Assembly (NCBI GenBank): GCA_013397695.1
Contig: VYZI01000020.1
Span: 2,290,215 to 2,354,214, forward strand
Direction: 5' to 3'
Origin: Centropus unirufus
Lineage: Eukaryota; Chordata; Aves; Cuculiformes; Centropidae
Length of the DNA stretch: 64,000 nucleotides
The notes under the pieces were generated by a model. It was not told where the DNA came from. It did not search any database and saw only the letters and a list, made by a program, of their open reading frames with translations. A program made the position numbers and the translations under genes. Shown here piece by piece: positions 13,101 through 26,900 of the stretch; the first letter of the stretch is position 1, and each line of letters starts with the position of its first letter.

Positions 13101-16100
13101 AAATTCCAGCATTATGTGTGAAGTATTCAGCACCATGTGTCATTTGCAGTTTGTTTGCCATGTGAAGAGGGAGCTCATTCAGGATTTGGTGGGGTAGAGC
13201 CCTGTAATAGTTGTGGCTTTGTCGAGACTGTTACTTCATGCTGAATGGCTGTTCGTCTGCTTCATATTGGTACCTTTTCCTGACAGTTCCTCCAGGAGGT
13301 GTGTCACACAGGATATACAGAAGCCTGCTGTTGGCAAAGATAGTCTGACCTCATTACGGGGGCAGACAGGTATATACTTTAATCAAAGCCTTAAAGCCTT
13401 GGGAAACCCTGGACATTTTCCAACATCAGTTGGGATTAGCCTAACCCTTTGATGTTACTTTAGGCACCCCATGGAGACACCAGTTGAAGAGAGTGAGTGA
13501 ATGCTGACTGGCTACAGTCCTGTGTTTCTTAGGCAAGACATCTGTGAGAACAATTTGTGAGGGACAAGTTGGACCAAAACTGAAAACTGTTTCATGCTAA
13601 CTACAATTTCCAATTGTAAACCTGGAGGTGAGCTGCCACTGACAGGCTATTAAACTAATTAACCAAACAGTCCAGTACCCCATGCTGTGTTATGTTACAC
13701 AACTATGCATAAACAACTCTGCTGAAGACTTCTCCCGACCCCAAACTTCCAACAGGCTCTGCTGAAGTTAAACAGGCTGTTTGAAGTGTCACGATGATCT
13801 GCAGTCCTCCTGTCTGATGCACTACATGCTTGACTCTAATTAACAGTAATCAAATAAGGAAAGCCCTAATCAGTATTCAGCAGCTATTACCCTCAGCTTA
13901 GCAGAGAAAAATAACAATTTCACAAGAAAAATAAACACATGATATTGTGTGGAAGTGCAATAAATCCTTTTAAGTGGCTATGTGAAAAAAAAATTATTAT
14001 TCTAACATGCTGTTAAACTGTGATCTAAGGCTTTAGGGAATAAAGAGAATGGGTCAGGAAGGAAAGAAATCCTGTATTATCCAGGTTCACAGTTTTTCTC
14101 CATTGAGCCTTGGAGTGTAGCTGTAGTTTCAATTTTCATCTGTCTTGACTTTGGACATGTAAAGTATCAATTGTCCTGTACCCTTGGCAAACACAGAGAA
14201 AACCTTATTTTCTTATTTCGATAGAAAAATATCCTTTTCTTTCTAAAATTCTAGTATACGTAGCTCATTTTGGTCGATAAGTATTTTTTACATTGTGAAT
14301 GTAGAGTTAGGAGGGGGGATCCTAAAGATTTCAGTAGCCAACCACATCATGATTTGATCCAAATGATCCACTTCTCACTTTCATAGGATCTCAAGGAAAC
14401 TTTTCAAACTTTGTGGGATGGTAGAAATTCAGTGTATCATATTGTATTTGCTGGATATGAATTTTGAGCCGTAAGACCTTGCATCTTTATGTTACACTGC
14501 TTCTCAACGATGGAAGATCTCCCAGAAATGAGAACCAGAACAGTTTCTTAACCTACGCATGCATCCAAAGGAGATGACCTTCGACGGTCAGTGAGTTGTT
14601 TGTCCCTTACATGTGGTACTCTTCTGTTCTCTTTTTAGTGCATCAGAACAGCAGTTTTGCACAAAGTCCTTTGAAACCACCCTCAAGAAGGCATTGCATG
14701 TGCTTAGCTTCAAGTTGCCTTTCCCCTTTCCCTGTGTTTTCAAGGACACAAATGGATATTCTGTGACTGAAGGCCTTTTTTTCCTTTTAAGTACCCCAGG
14801 TTTGTGCATAACTGTAAGCAACTTCTCTCCTGACTGTGTAATTTCCCTTGGTGATATTTAAAGGAACACTTTTAATTCTATTTTTAAAGTGTTAGAAATA
14901 GCTCTCCAGAGCTTCCACTGCTGAATACTAATAACTTTTTATATTAGCGTAAAAGGATAGTTTTATCAAAGATCACAGTTTTAGGGGAAAATCGTAGTAT
15001 TTGCATCTCAAGAGGCAAGAAGAAACTGTTCACAGGCTTATGGAGGTCTTTGTCCTTTCCTTCAGCTTCTGTACTTTTGTTAAATTAAAATTTGCTAAAT
15101 TAAATTAAATATGCTAAAGGAGCTGTGGTAAGTATTTGCTAATACACATGCCAGCCTTATCAGAGGATGTTATAGAATGCCTTTTTTTCTCAGATGCATG
15201 TAATTTTAACACTTGCTCGTCCCAAAACTTAGGTTACTTTCTCCTAGGGCTATTTATAATGAGAGTTGTTGGCTACTTTAGCACTTTTACACTAGCCGAT
15301 ATGGCTGCAAGAAAATGCAGTTATACATAGTGGGACAGAGGGCAAATAATTGTCTGAAAAACCCAGACTGTGGTTCAATATGTCTGGAAATAGTGCACCA
15401 GCAGGCAGAGTTCAATTAAATCATCTTGGTTTTGTGTGTAGGAAAAGGATTTTCAGCCACCGACTTGCCTGTCAAAATCAGCTTTCTTGTTTACCTCGAG
15501 CATACAGCTCATTGAACACAACCTAAGCTGATTTTGGTAGGCTAATATGTATCCTTCATCAATAAAAGCTAAGTAGTCTGGTCATACGGAGGCACTGAAA
15601 GCTGTACCTGCTGTGACATTATTCTGCACCATGTTACACAAGTCTTGTGAGTCCCCAGTCAAAGTAATACTGAGTGGAGATAAAATGCATCTCCTTTTGT
15701 TAAATCCAGCCATTGTTTTCAGGAAATGCTACATGTCAGATCACACTGCAAAAATGTCTACACTTTTTCCATTATGAGTTGAAAATTTCTTTTACAAACG
15801 TGTTTTGTACAGTGAGCTGCAGAAGTCAGAGGAATGAGCTGAAGATGCTAATATATTTGAAATATTTGAAGAAACATGTTTATTTCATGGGTACATTATA
15901 GGCTGAGAGTTATCATAAACTGGATATTTCCAGGAATCCATAGGACCAAACATGTTCATTTTTGTTCCTGTTCTCTCACTCTCCTCTGTGTTTTAAGGAA
16001 TATTTTTTACTTCTTCTTTTCTCGTCATGCTACCCAGGTGCCTAATGTCAAGGCATTCCTGTTTCTAATCTGTAAGATTTCCCCGGGATCTAAAATGTAT

Positions 16101-17889
16101 CTGATCTGGGGTGTGGATAGAAGGAGTTAAGTGGGCCTTGTGCCTGCCACCTGCGCATCACTAATGGACTTAGCGCCTAGTGGCAGAACAGATGATTATG
16201 GTCCCTTCATCTGCTGAGCTCACATCCTGGTTGAAATAGATGTTATCCGACGTTAACAGCACACAGCTATGAAATGTGTTGGCACAGCAGCGGATACACT
16301 GCAGGTACTGCGGCACTGACCTGGAGTGCTGTGTTGGGTTGGAGATGGGGTGAGCAGCTGGTTACAGTGATTTCTGGTACCACCCCTGACAACCTGTCAA
16401 AAATCATGAGCTAGCACACTGTGCTTCTGATCTGTGAATCCTTTGACTTGAACAAAAGGTTTTCAGTTTCTAGTACATCTCTTCACTAAATTTTATGAAG
16501 CAGCATGAGGTTCTAGGCTGGAGAGAGCTCAGGAGCAAGAAATAATATATTATAACTTTTTTCCACCTGGTTTTACCTTTTTCCCCACTAGTACTATTTG
16601 CTACCACAGTGAAGAACTACACAATTAATGTTTGTGCAGTCCTTTCAAAGTTGAAAAGCTGAAATTGGTATGTAAATGTAGTATATTTCTGTTGTATCAA
16701 TTAATGACTGAAATTTGTAATTGTAGTTCAACTGTAGCTTTAATTTTTATGTATGAAAGTATAGCAAAGACTTGTTTATTCTCCTAACACCTTAGCTTCC
16801 CTTAATTTTTCTGTAAGTACTCAAATTTGTGGTTTCTCATATTTATAGATCAAGATGGAAAACACTTGTCACCAATACCTTTCGACATTAAAATGGACAA
16901 GTTTAAGGATATTCTTTAAAAGTAGCAAAATTATACTTTATCTGGCTTCTTTCTTTGTTTTCTTCATAGCCTTGTGCACAAAACAGGTAATTGGCCTTTG
17001 AGAACTGGGAAAACATGGCAATGTTTCCTTTCACTGATGGAGAAAGAATACATTTCTTATTTTTCTCTCCTAAATTTATGGGTCTTTACTGCTTTTGGTC
17101 ACTAATAATAATATATTTGTTAGTTTTTATTGCTGTATGCTATGGTCAAGGATAACATTAATTGCTTCCCTCACTGGTATTTTAACATGACTCCACAAAT
17201 CATTCAAGTTGTAATAAATCCAATGGCTGCCACTGTTACTTATTTGTTTTTACAGATTTGAACTGTATAAATTCTCTGTTCTTAGCTAAATGCTGATCAT
17301 GCTAGCCTCACTTTATACAGCCAAAATTTTAATATGATAGCTTCCCTAATCTTTATCCTTTGGGATAAAGAGAGGGAAAGAGTAATCTTTGGCAGGTAAG
17401 TCAACATTTCTGAAGTTTTGAATGATGTCTAGGGAATATCTCTCTTGGCTGTATAACAAGCCTGAAGTATTTTCATCTGAGAAACTCAAGTGATTAAAAC
17501 TGGGCCAATCCAGGCACCTGTACTACTTTATCCCTCAGCTTTTGTGGGAAGGCTTCCTGTGGTACTTCCTACTTCTGGTATTGTTACAGGTAATGGGCAC
17601 TGATTCTTAATGGGTGCTTTATACAGCTCTGAGTCACTAATTTTTCATTAATGTGGGTTGATCAGAGACTTTATCCTGGTGGCTGCAGTATTTTGGAGCA
17701 TACTTCCCTATTTTAAGTCTGACAAAGACCAGGTTGAAATAAATCTGCTGTCTAGCTTTCTTATTCCTGAAAATATTCCACACCTCTGTTGTCTTTCTGG
17801 GAGAGGAATGGTGAAGCATCCCTGGCCAATTGTTATAAAAAAAGAAATGTTCCAGTGTGATAGGGTTATTGTGCATGCAAGGACATGCA
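10161..17889. other. Unique AT-rich sequence, no gene supported
   Basis: I see no repeat family or persuasive exon in this stretch. A 67-codon open frame at 12063-12266 contains a gacag|gtaaat donor-like site, but its upstream acceptor is poor. The 16.14-16.42 kb part is somewhat richer in G+C than its surroundings but carries no open frame worth calling. It is probably intron or intergenic DNA. Confidence 0.5.
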
Positions 17890-17914
17890 TTTTTTTTATT
17901 ATTATTATTATTAT
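17890..17914. repeat. Poly-T plus (TTA)n microsatellite
   Basis: Eight T are followed by about six TTA units. It is a simple trinucleotide repeat of the kind that may be polymorphic in length. Confidence 0.9.
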
Positions 17915-20900
17915 GGAGAGACTACCTCTGAGAATAAGGATGTTGCTTCGGTTACTGTTTCCTGCTATGACTTTCCACAAGGGTAAGAATTCTGTATATG
18001 GAGTGTTTCTTGTTCCACTACGGATGAGTATTCCCACTCATGTGTTTCACATGGGCTGAAGTGTCCTGAAACGAAACTGAAATATTGAATTAAAAAGATT
18101 CTACTGCAACAGGTATGAACCCATTTTTTTTGCGCTAGTCTTAAACACATTCAAGACTTCTATTTTGGAAGTTAGATTTTAATTGATAAAATAACTTAAG
18201 ATTTCTCTTAATAACACTTTTGTTTGCTCTGGTGTAAACATGTTGTAGCTGGATGAATTCTATAAATGCTAGTAAGGCTGCATTTGGGTTAAAAAAAAAT
18301 AAGTTCCTTAGTTATTTTGCTGTTCTTGCTTCTCATTCAAGATCCTTTCTCCACAGTAGCTTCTGATACTTTAGAACTTGACAGGAAATTTTTCAGCAGA
18401 GGATAAATTCCAAACTTCAACATCATAAGAGAAAATAACTTAGTTTTGTTAGCAGTGCTCTTTAGCACTGCTGAAAGATGTCAAAATGTCTGCACTTGAG
18501 AATGAAGGTCTCTATTTTATTGGCTTATCAGAGAGCGTACACATAATAGTGCTTTCAGATTTTTGAAATGTCACTGTATTTTTACTGTGAATTACCATGC
18601 GCATTGACAGACCTGATCTCCAGGGTTAGATACTGAAGTATTAGGCAGCTGAATGAGTGTCATAATGAGATGATGTAATCTTTAAATGGTAGTAATCTTA
18701 TGGTAAACTGTGAAGTCTCCTAGTGATTCAGTTTGAACTGAGACTATCCTGAACTGTGATTATTTTAACACACAGCTAAATATTTTGTTCGTTTACGACC
18801 AGTCATCTGTGTGACAACTTACCTGCATAAATGACTCTTTCATGGATGTTGCAGAGCAAAGAGTATCAAGTGTGTAGACACATAGGTACACTTGGATCAT
18901 CTAACAACCCTCAAATGATTTTTTATTTATGTATACTGTGCTTTTTCTTTTTTTTTAGGAAATATCTGTTGTTAAGCAGCCCTTTAATATATAGTTCAGC
19001 TCTCTGTTCAATAAATTGCTTCAAAAAATAAAAAAAAGGGCAGTATACATTTCAGTTCTATGTGAAAGTTTTTAACATGACAACAGGAAAACAGACTTGC
19101 CCAGTTTGATTCCCACATAATCTCTTCATTGAAAAAGGGTGTCTGGATAGTGACCAAAGTCTTGATCAGTAAACAAGATACGATGAGTTTCAGACAGTCC
19201 TGATTTAATTGAATTAGCACTTTTTTAATTAATTTAGGAAACTTAATTGTTTTCTGGGCTTGTGGCATACTATGTCCCAAAGATCCCTCTTCTGAGAAGA
19301 CAACTGTTAAAGGAAGTAATGGAAAAGAAAAAGATATAATTTGATGATTTGTTCACCAGCGTACCTTACCTTTAAAAAAATTATATTAGGGTCAGTGCTA
19401 TGAGGTAACAAAATTATTGATCTTTTTCAAACCAAGCCTTAAGAATCAAGGGGGAAGAATTGGGGGGGAGGAGAAGAAGTTGGGGCAAATCTTTAAGTGG
19501 ATCAGGGATGCAAAATAGAAATGCCATTTTCTCCATAGAAAATGAACCCCCACTGAAAAGGTTTGATGGCATTCTTTCATTTAGGCCTGTAGAGAACGGA
19601 TGTTTAGTAGCATCATGTGTATTTGCAGCTCACTGCAGCTAATGGCCCTCTGGGCTATGTCTCCTAAAAAACTGAAAACTAAAATTTTTCAAACAAAACG
19701 TACTGTATGTCAATAGCAGTTTAAGCTACCTCTTGATAGCCTTTCCAATTGTAAAACTCTTTTTTTAGTTGCTTGTGTGACAGTAGTCACAGATGCACCT
19801 CTATAAGACTAAGTTTAAAAATCACTAGGCTCATGTTTTCCAGAGTCTGAGCCTCCAGAGAGTTCTCTACACTGGGAAAAGGGGATTCCACCAGAGAATA
19901 TGAGGTCCAACACAAAAATTATGAGGCTATGACTGTAACTTTCTTTAACAGATTAAGAAAATCAATTACAGTCATGTTCAAAATAGTTCCTTTGTGAGTT
20001 GACGCACAGCTACATATGATGTTGCCAATGTTCAAAGCAATTCTGTAAATCACTCTCTGAAAGGCCATTGATAATCTCCATCAGTTTTGCTTTCACATCT
20101 TCTACTAATAAAAAATGGATTCCTCTGAGCACCAACCTCTTCACCATAAGCCTCAGTCAATAATTTAAAAGTTTCCATTTCAGATTTCTTCAATTTCATA
20201 GGAAACTTGATGTCAATTCACTCTTCACTATTGGGTACCTGCATTTTCCAACCAAAGGAAAGAAAATTATTTGAACATGTATTCATTCAGTATGACTGAA
20301 GGGATTGAGTTGGGCTTTGTTTCACTGTGACAAGTTAGAGCATCTTCTATAACCATCTCTTTATCTTTCCCATCCCTCTTTTGGTTCCTGAGCTACAGGA
20401 TCTTGTATATCTCTGAGTTTTAGGCCAGAGTGAAATGGCAATACCCTACAATTAATATTTGAGAGAGGAGGACTCCAACAGTAAGTAGTCCATATGCTAG
20501 GTCTTACATAGGTGACCATGCGTAATATTTAGGCATGTTACAAAGGTCTTCAAATTGCCAGTAGTTCTATAATTTCAGTGGTTTCCTTGGAGCATGAGAG
20601 CCAATTTCATCATCACTCAGTTATTTACCAAAGGGTTGTTCCACAAAATGGTGCGGATAAAGTGAGCAGAGCTAAGCTGACCTGACACAGTAATGTGTTT
20701 CTAGCAGGTGTTTATGACAGCTTAAAGCAGATAATTCTGTTCAGGCAATAAGATATTTAAGTTGTAGCAGTGCTTGTCAATTTGCTAAAGACAGACAGAA
20801 AAAAGTGCTACTGGAAGCAACAATATTCCTTAAAATATTCTCTCCATCTGAACACAGGGAGACATCATGTTTGTGTTTACCTACTTCTGCCTCCCTCCTG

Positions 20901-21841
20901 GGCTAATAACAAACTCTTCTTTGATATTTGTTATAGCTGATTTTCCAGCCTTCGGAGTTCTTCGCTTAGAGGGAGATCACTGCTTGAGAGCCAGGGCAAC
21001 TGAATTTGATTCTGTGCAATTGACTTAAATGGGCAGCCAATTCACTTGGCTTCTCTTTACAGCTTTGCAACTGCTCTGGGTTCACCATCCCCAGGCTCTG
21101 CCAATGGGGGCCATGCACAGATGAGAAATTTGGGAGGACTTTTATCCCAGCCCTGCTGTGATACTGCATGTACAAAAAGCCCATGAGCATCCTGCAGGCC
21201 TACCGAGCCTGGGGTTTGGTCTCAAGGAATATCTACAATTCATTATTGCGACTTTTCATAAGCAAGAGACTCTGAAAGAAGTTTTCACGCCTGTCTGTGG
21301 TTGTTTAGGGGGCAAAGGGTGGTGAAGAATGGATGGAGGAAGAATAATCATGGGGTGACAGGCCTGGGATGTCTGCAGTCCAGCATATCTTTTGCCACTC
21401 TGTAAAGCAGATGGATGATTTTCTGGTATGCTCCCAACATTAAATTCTCTTCCACCTAAGCCACAGTGCCACTATGCTGTCAGCCTGCCTGTTGTAGAGC
21501 CTGCTTCTGACTTGTAAGTTCTCTCATGCATTATGCATGTTTTTTGTTTGTTTCAAGTTCTTTAGCAAGTTTAATTATTAAAAAAAAGAAACAAACATAC
21601 ACAAACAAATTTCCCTAGCACCTGCTACACTGAGTCTTTTTTTTTTTTTCTATCAGCCTTAGTTCCTGGAACTAACTCCCTATTGATTAAAGCCTTAAAG
21701 ACTTTCCCTTTTTTTTTTTCCCTCTGCTTCATAAACCATGTGATTGATTACAGGAGACTGTGACACACAGAAATAGTTGGAACAAGTTTAAGTGTTTGTT
21801 TTGGAACCAAATCTAAAATCTAATGTGGAATGCTGAGGGTC
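17915..21841. other. Unique sequence up to an assembly gap
   Basis: No gene or transposon was recognised. The end of the stretch has several homopolymer T runs (around 21637-21650 and 21710-21720). They lie within about 200 bases of the gap and may have contributed to the assembly break. Confidence 0.5.
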
Positions 21842-21941
21842 NNNNNNNNNNNNNNNNNNNNNNNNNNNNNNNNNNNNNNNNNNNNNNNNNNNNNNNNNNN
21901 NNNNNNNNNNNNNNNNNNNNNNNNNNNNNNNNNNNNNNNNN
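21842..21941. other. Assembly gap, 100 N
   Basis: There are exactly 100 N. This round number is the usual placeholder for a join of unknown length, so the true distance between the flanks cannot be read from the window. Confidence 0.98.
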
Positions 21942-23207
21942 AAAGCAATTTTCAGACTTACTTTAAAGGAATCAGGAGTACATAAAATGGGTGGTATAGA
22001 CTTTTAGTAACTGTGGCATTTATTTTTAAAGATGCCAAATAAAAGTAACAAGATGTTATTTTTCATATTTGCTCCTTAGCTCTTTTAAACTCATGCTAGG
22101 CTTGCACAGTGTGTATCTGCAACTGATACAGTTGCAAAAGGGGCATAATTTTTATCAGCTTTTGTATCAGTTCTGCCCAAGAGACGTTACATGCTTAAAT
22201 GTAGACCTCGTAGTTCTACATCCGTGTGAACAAATGCCAACACAGATATTATTTATGCAACACTACATATTTGTGTAATGGTCCGATTTTAATAAAGTAG
22301 GATACAGTTCTAACATTTTAAAAATAAATGAGTAACAGAGATTGCAAAATACCATGTTTACTCAATTTAAGTAGAACTTTCATGACGGTGTTCTGCATAA
22401 ATTGTTCTTCTTATTTTAAGAATCCTGATAGTAAGTTTCAGTATTCTCTGCAAATGATATGTAAGAGAATTAATTCTACCTACATGTCTATTACCAAAGT
22501 AAAAAAGGTAATCTTCCATGCTGAACATGCTGTGTCTATTGTCCAGTGGAAGACCTGTTTAACTTGCAATGATTTAAGGACAGTGACATAGGTGAACCGT
22601 GAAGGTGTAGCTGATCCTTTATAAATACATGACTAGCATAAACTATTTTGGGAACAACATACAGGCTATCAGGCGTACAAGCCACTTGCCAAATCATAAA
22701 AGGTAGGAGCAAACTTGAAAAACAAATACATTTTGGGAACAATCTTCATGAGTTCAACTAGGTAAGCAGTGAGATTGATTGAAAGAGAGCAGTATCTTTC
22801 ACCTATAGAGTACAAAGTTGTTGTGAGAGGAGATAAAGTGGCTTTCTTTGTGGGAAGGACAGAGCTCTGATTTTAAATGCCTAGTAGAGTTATGATTTAT
22901 CACTCAGCAGTGAAAGATTATAAAGTGATGTGATTGTTTTGTGCTCCTTCACTGGCAAGTGGATATTTCTGTCTGTATGACTTTATTCTGGTTTGAAATA
23001 GTTGTTCAGGTTAATCCGTGTAGATACTGGAAGGGCACCCGAGACAGTGGATGAAGTTTTATGTTTCCAGAAATACAGAGATAAGATGTTGATTGTTCTA
23101 TTGTAGGGAGATTTTAGTGTGTCAGTAGCAGAGTTGTGACCAGTTTTGCACTTGCTCGGGCGTGCTCTAGACTCATTTAATATGTTTGGAGTTCTCTTTT
23201 CACAGTA
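21942..23207. other. Unique sequence, no gene supported
   Basis: Open frames at 22069-22278 and 22328-22591 are short and without recognisable motifs. No transposon was seen. Confidence 0.45.
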
Positions 23208-23247
23208 GACTCCATCTCCTTACACATGACTCCATCTCCTTACACAT
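23208..23247. repeat. Perfect 20-bp tandem duplication
   Basis: The unit gactccatctccttacacat occurs twice, head to tail, at 23208-23227 and 23228-23247, without a mismatch. Perfect identity suggests a recent replication-slippage or repair event. It lies 66 bases upstream of the ATG of the longest ORF in the window. Confidence 0.97.
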
Positions 23248-23313
23248 TAGGGAGAGGGAGGCATCTGAAGACTTGAATAGTTGCTTCTAGGAGGACTTAT
23301 TTCAAGAAAGCAT

Positions 23314-23976
23314 ATGTTGCATTCAGTTGGTGATTTTTCTGTATTGGGACTAACTCGAAATGAGGTGGAGCTAACACAGTGGCAGGACCAGAGGCCTTTA
23401 CTGAAGTTCTCAGACAGTGATTGGATGTGTCTTTCAAACTCGGATGTACTTCTCTCCAATGCAAACATTGTCTTGGTGGCAGAGGGGTTATATTCTTCTC
23501 AGAGCAAAGTGAAGTCTGAGGAATTAGTTACATTTAAAAGCTCTTTTTTTGATGTTTCAGGTGGTTACTGTTTTTTACAGGAGTGTATATGCTTGCTTTT
23601 GGGGGTTTTATTAGTGTACATTGCTACTTTTAAGCAACCATTTTGGATGCTGATCATGCTACTTGAGAAAACAATGGTGATAAGGGAGTATTCTAGATTT
23701 GTTCATTCAGAAGAAGAATTTCCAAATCTGTGGGAGAAATTAGTGTTAGAAGCCATGTTTTCTGTGAAGAAAATAAGAATGTCATCAGAGTGTCTTGGGT
23801 TTATGACCATAAAGATGCAAAATTTGTTCTCTAAAGCTGGTGATGAAAAGGTTGCTATATTTCAGGTCTTGATGCTTATTGCTGTATCTTACCATACCCA
23901 GTTCTATTTTCTTCATAGTACGTTGCAGAGAAAAGTGGGATTAGAACAGTTGTCTCTAGAGGACAGAGTGCAGTAA
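23314..23976 (+). CDS. Long unidentified ORF, possible but unproven gene
   Basis: This is the longest open frame of the window: 220 codons from the first ATG (the frame is open from 23281, right after a tag stop) to taa. No other frame exceeds 145 codons, and in about 40% G+C DNA a run of this length is not expected by chance in 64 kb (a rough hand estimate). The predicted protein has a hydrophobic stretch at about residues 90-117, broken by KQP, which could be a membrane segment or hairpin. A charged part follows (EEEFPNLWEKL, VKKIRMSS). I recognise no family. The ATG context (aagcatatgt) is poor, I see no polyadenylation signal soon after the stop, and no strong splice acceptor precedes it. 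It could be a single-exon gene, a large exon, the remains of an unrecognised element, or a lucky non-coding frame. Confidence 0.15.
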   Translation: MLHSVGDFSVLGLTRNEVELTQWQDQRPLLKFSDSDWMCLSNSDVLLSNANIVLVAEGLYSSQSKVKSEELVTFKSSFFDVSGGYCFLQECICLLLGVLLVYIATFKQPFWMLIMLLEKTMVIREYSRFVHSEEEFPNLWEKLVLEAMFSVKKIRMSSECLGFMTIKMQNLFSKAGDEKVAIFQVLMLIAVSYHTQFYFLHSTLQRKVGLEQLSLEDRVQ

Positions 23977-26900
23977 TTCTGTGACCAATGAATTTACTTT
24001 CCTTTTAAGAACATGTCTATATAGCAGTTTGCATTCAGATTGTGACTGACACTGACAGTGGCTGACAGAGATTAGCAAATATTATGAACTGTTATTAGTT
24101 TCTCTTACTTTTTTATCTTGCACCACAGCAGAACTTTCTGACGAAAGAGTGAGTACTTAACATGATCACAGCATTTAGCCTAATAGCTCAAAAGCATGTA
24201 TCAGCTTGTTCATATGCGGCTGAAAAAGCTCACATAATATGTAGCTCAAAAAAAATCTCAAAAACATGGTTGAAAATCTCCAAATTACTTTACCTCTCTC
24301 CCTCCCACCCCTGCCCACATGGTCTTAAAATATATATTATAGATCCATTGAATGTAGCCACAGAATGAAGAATAATTACTGGAGCAAGCAGACAATTAGA
24401 ACATAACAGTCAGTTCCATTCATCTTCAGTTATGAGCTGTGAGACACACATGCAAATAAGGAAGAGAATGTATGTATTCAGAGGAAAAGCCAAGTATAAT
24501 CATGCTTAGTGTTATAAAAAGCTCTGCTTGACTTATTCACAAGATGCCACCTGTGAAAAACAGTTTCTACTTGGGTTTCTGGCTCTGACACTTGATTAAG
24601 GCTAAAATTAAGCAGCTCTCATTAGAACTTCAGGAGAATGAATTATACTTAATAAATGCATAGTATGTGTACCTGATATGAATGCCAGCACTGTACAACC
24701 TATTATTAATATCCAATTATGTTGATGAACAGCAACTTAAACTATAATTTCTTAGAGCTATAAATTTTAAGTTTTAATGTACTGCCACTTGTATGTTTAC
24801 TGTGGCTGAAAACCAACATAGTAATGTGGCAATAGCAGCTTAGTACTAAATCTCTGACATACTAAAAATGCAGAAGTCCCTCTGGTTCGTAGTAAAAACA
24901 GGAGAAATTGTGGAAGGACGGAAAAGAAGAAACAAAAAAAGCACCAAGACAACTTTTTTTAAAGACTTTCTGTGGATTAAGTGCTCCAATTAAGGTTGTG
25001 TGTGGTGTGGCGAGCACTCATGATTGATAAATTCCGGCAAAACAGAAGTTGCCATTCATCAACAGCTGGAAATACTTGGCTCCAAGATGGCTTTTTGTTG
25101 TGTTTGCCAGGGAGAATTGATTTAGGTTTCATCTCTATAATACATTCTTTTGCAGGGTTTTAAATTAAAATCAGAAGGAAAATGACATTATATTGGCTCT
25201 GATTGACTCCTTTCATTTCCTGAGAGTTCTCATCTCTATCTGGAACGACAGAGGAAATTCTCACAACGTATCAAATGTCTGTATCATTCATTGATAGCAT
25301 TCACTATACTTTCAGGTTTCTGTAGGATCATCACATTTTTATCTGTAGCCTCCCATCCCTATTTAGCAAACATTTACAGGTCTGTTGACAACAGAAAAGG
25401 ACCATCCAATTGAAGATCCACTATGGAGTTTTGTCTGCAACTATGGAAAAAAAATCCAGGTTATGGGCTCTGGTTCTGCACTGTTGAGCAGGCATCATTG
25501 TCTAAGATAAAAGTTGCCCCAGAGAAGGAGAAATAAAGAGAGTGACTGATATTTTTCTCATATTAATTCCCTTTCTCAGTGCGTGTAATAAATATCTCTT
25601 GAAATTTAATTGTTTGAGAAGTAGGTGGCATATTGCTGGAAAAAACCACTGACTGCTCGCAGGTTCAAGGAATTTATTGCCTGTGGGGTTTTTTTGGAAT
25701 AAATTATCAGCAACTTGAACAAATGGGAATGTTTGGCCAACACATCTTTCCCTGTTTCATGAATGTCATTTAAATCCTGAGAGTTTTTTTTTTAATTTAG
25801 CAAAAAATATTTCCTGGTCCCATGAATAACTGCCTGGAACTATGTGTTTGAGTTAATAAAAAATGTTGCCTTGTCCTGTGTGTGGTGCTTGTTGGAAGAT
25901 GGAATGTAATTTGGCTGCATATCATGTTGTCCTATATAGCTATAACCAGTACTCCAATGGTAGAAAATCTGAGGGCAGGTGAGAGGGAAAGGTGTTGTCC
26001 TATGATAGTCTGTAAATTAATGACCACTGTTTTTAATAGAGGGATTACAATTAAGCCTAGTAACCCATTTATTCATGGATAAAAATAGGCATCTGAAGAA
26101 AGAGCTTAATAAAAATAGTTTAGTTTTTTAAGGCTTACCATGGAAAGGGAGTATTTCCCAATAAGTTAAACCAATTTTTATTTTTCTTGATTTTTTTATA
26201 ACAAAGGGTAGATTATTTTAATGTAAATTACTAATATTAAGCACTGAAATGTTCTTATTTCCTTTAATACTGTTCTTTAAAACATTCTGAGCAATGAAGA
26301 GAAAATTAGACCATTTTTGAGTTGCAGATGAATCCCTTTTGATCACAGGGCAGCTGTAGGGGTAGAATATCTCACAGGATACTTTACAATTGAGATTGTA
26401 TGAGCTAATGATGTTCTCACTGAAATGGGAAGAACTACAGTCCTAATGCCGACTCCTTGCTTTCTTTTTAAAAATGTAATAAAGTTTACTTCATGCTGCA
26501 CTTCCAAACTTCTGTTTAATCTTGATCGGCTTGTCCATTAGAGACTTATGTCGAAAATGCATGTCTTGGCTTTTTACACTAAAGGAAACAGTTACTGTAC
26601 TTGCATGCAGCAATATATTGAGGAGAAAGTCAAGCTTTACCTTTTTTTGAGCAATAAGTGCAATTCACAGGACAATGGTATAATTTGGCCTTAAATTACA
26701 TCAGTTACTGATTCAAAGGACTCTGGATCCTGTTAGAATTTATGAAACCCTGTTAGGTTTCAACAGTTGCCTGAGTTGACTTTTGACGAAAGCAATGCCA
26801 ATGACTCTGTCAGTTTTTACCATGAATATGAGCATTGGGTATATTCGCACTTGGGCTCAGCTAAGACCCACCAGGGTCTCAGGTCTCATTTACAAATAAA

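Noticed and set aside
17658..18059. 133-codon open frame
   Set aside because: It crosses a (TTA)n microsatellite that produces a run of isoleucines, it overlaps a minus-strand frame, and it shows no exon signals.
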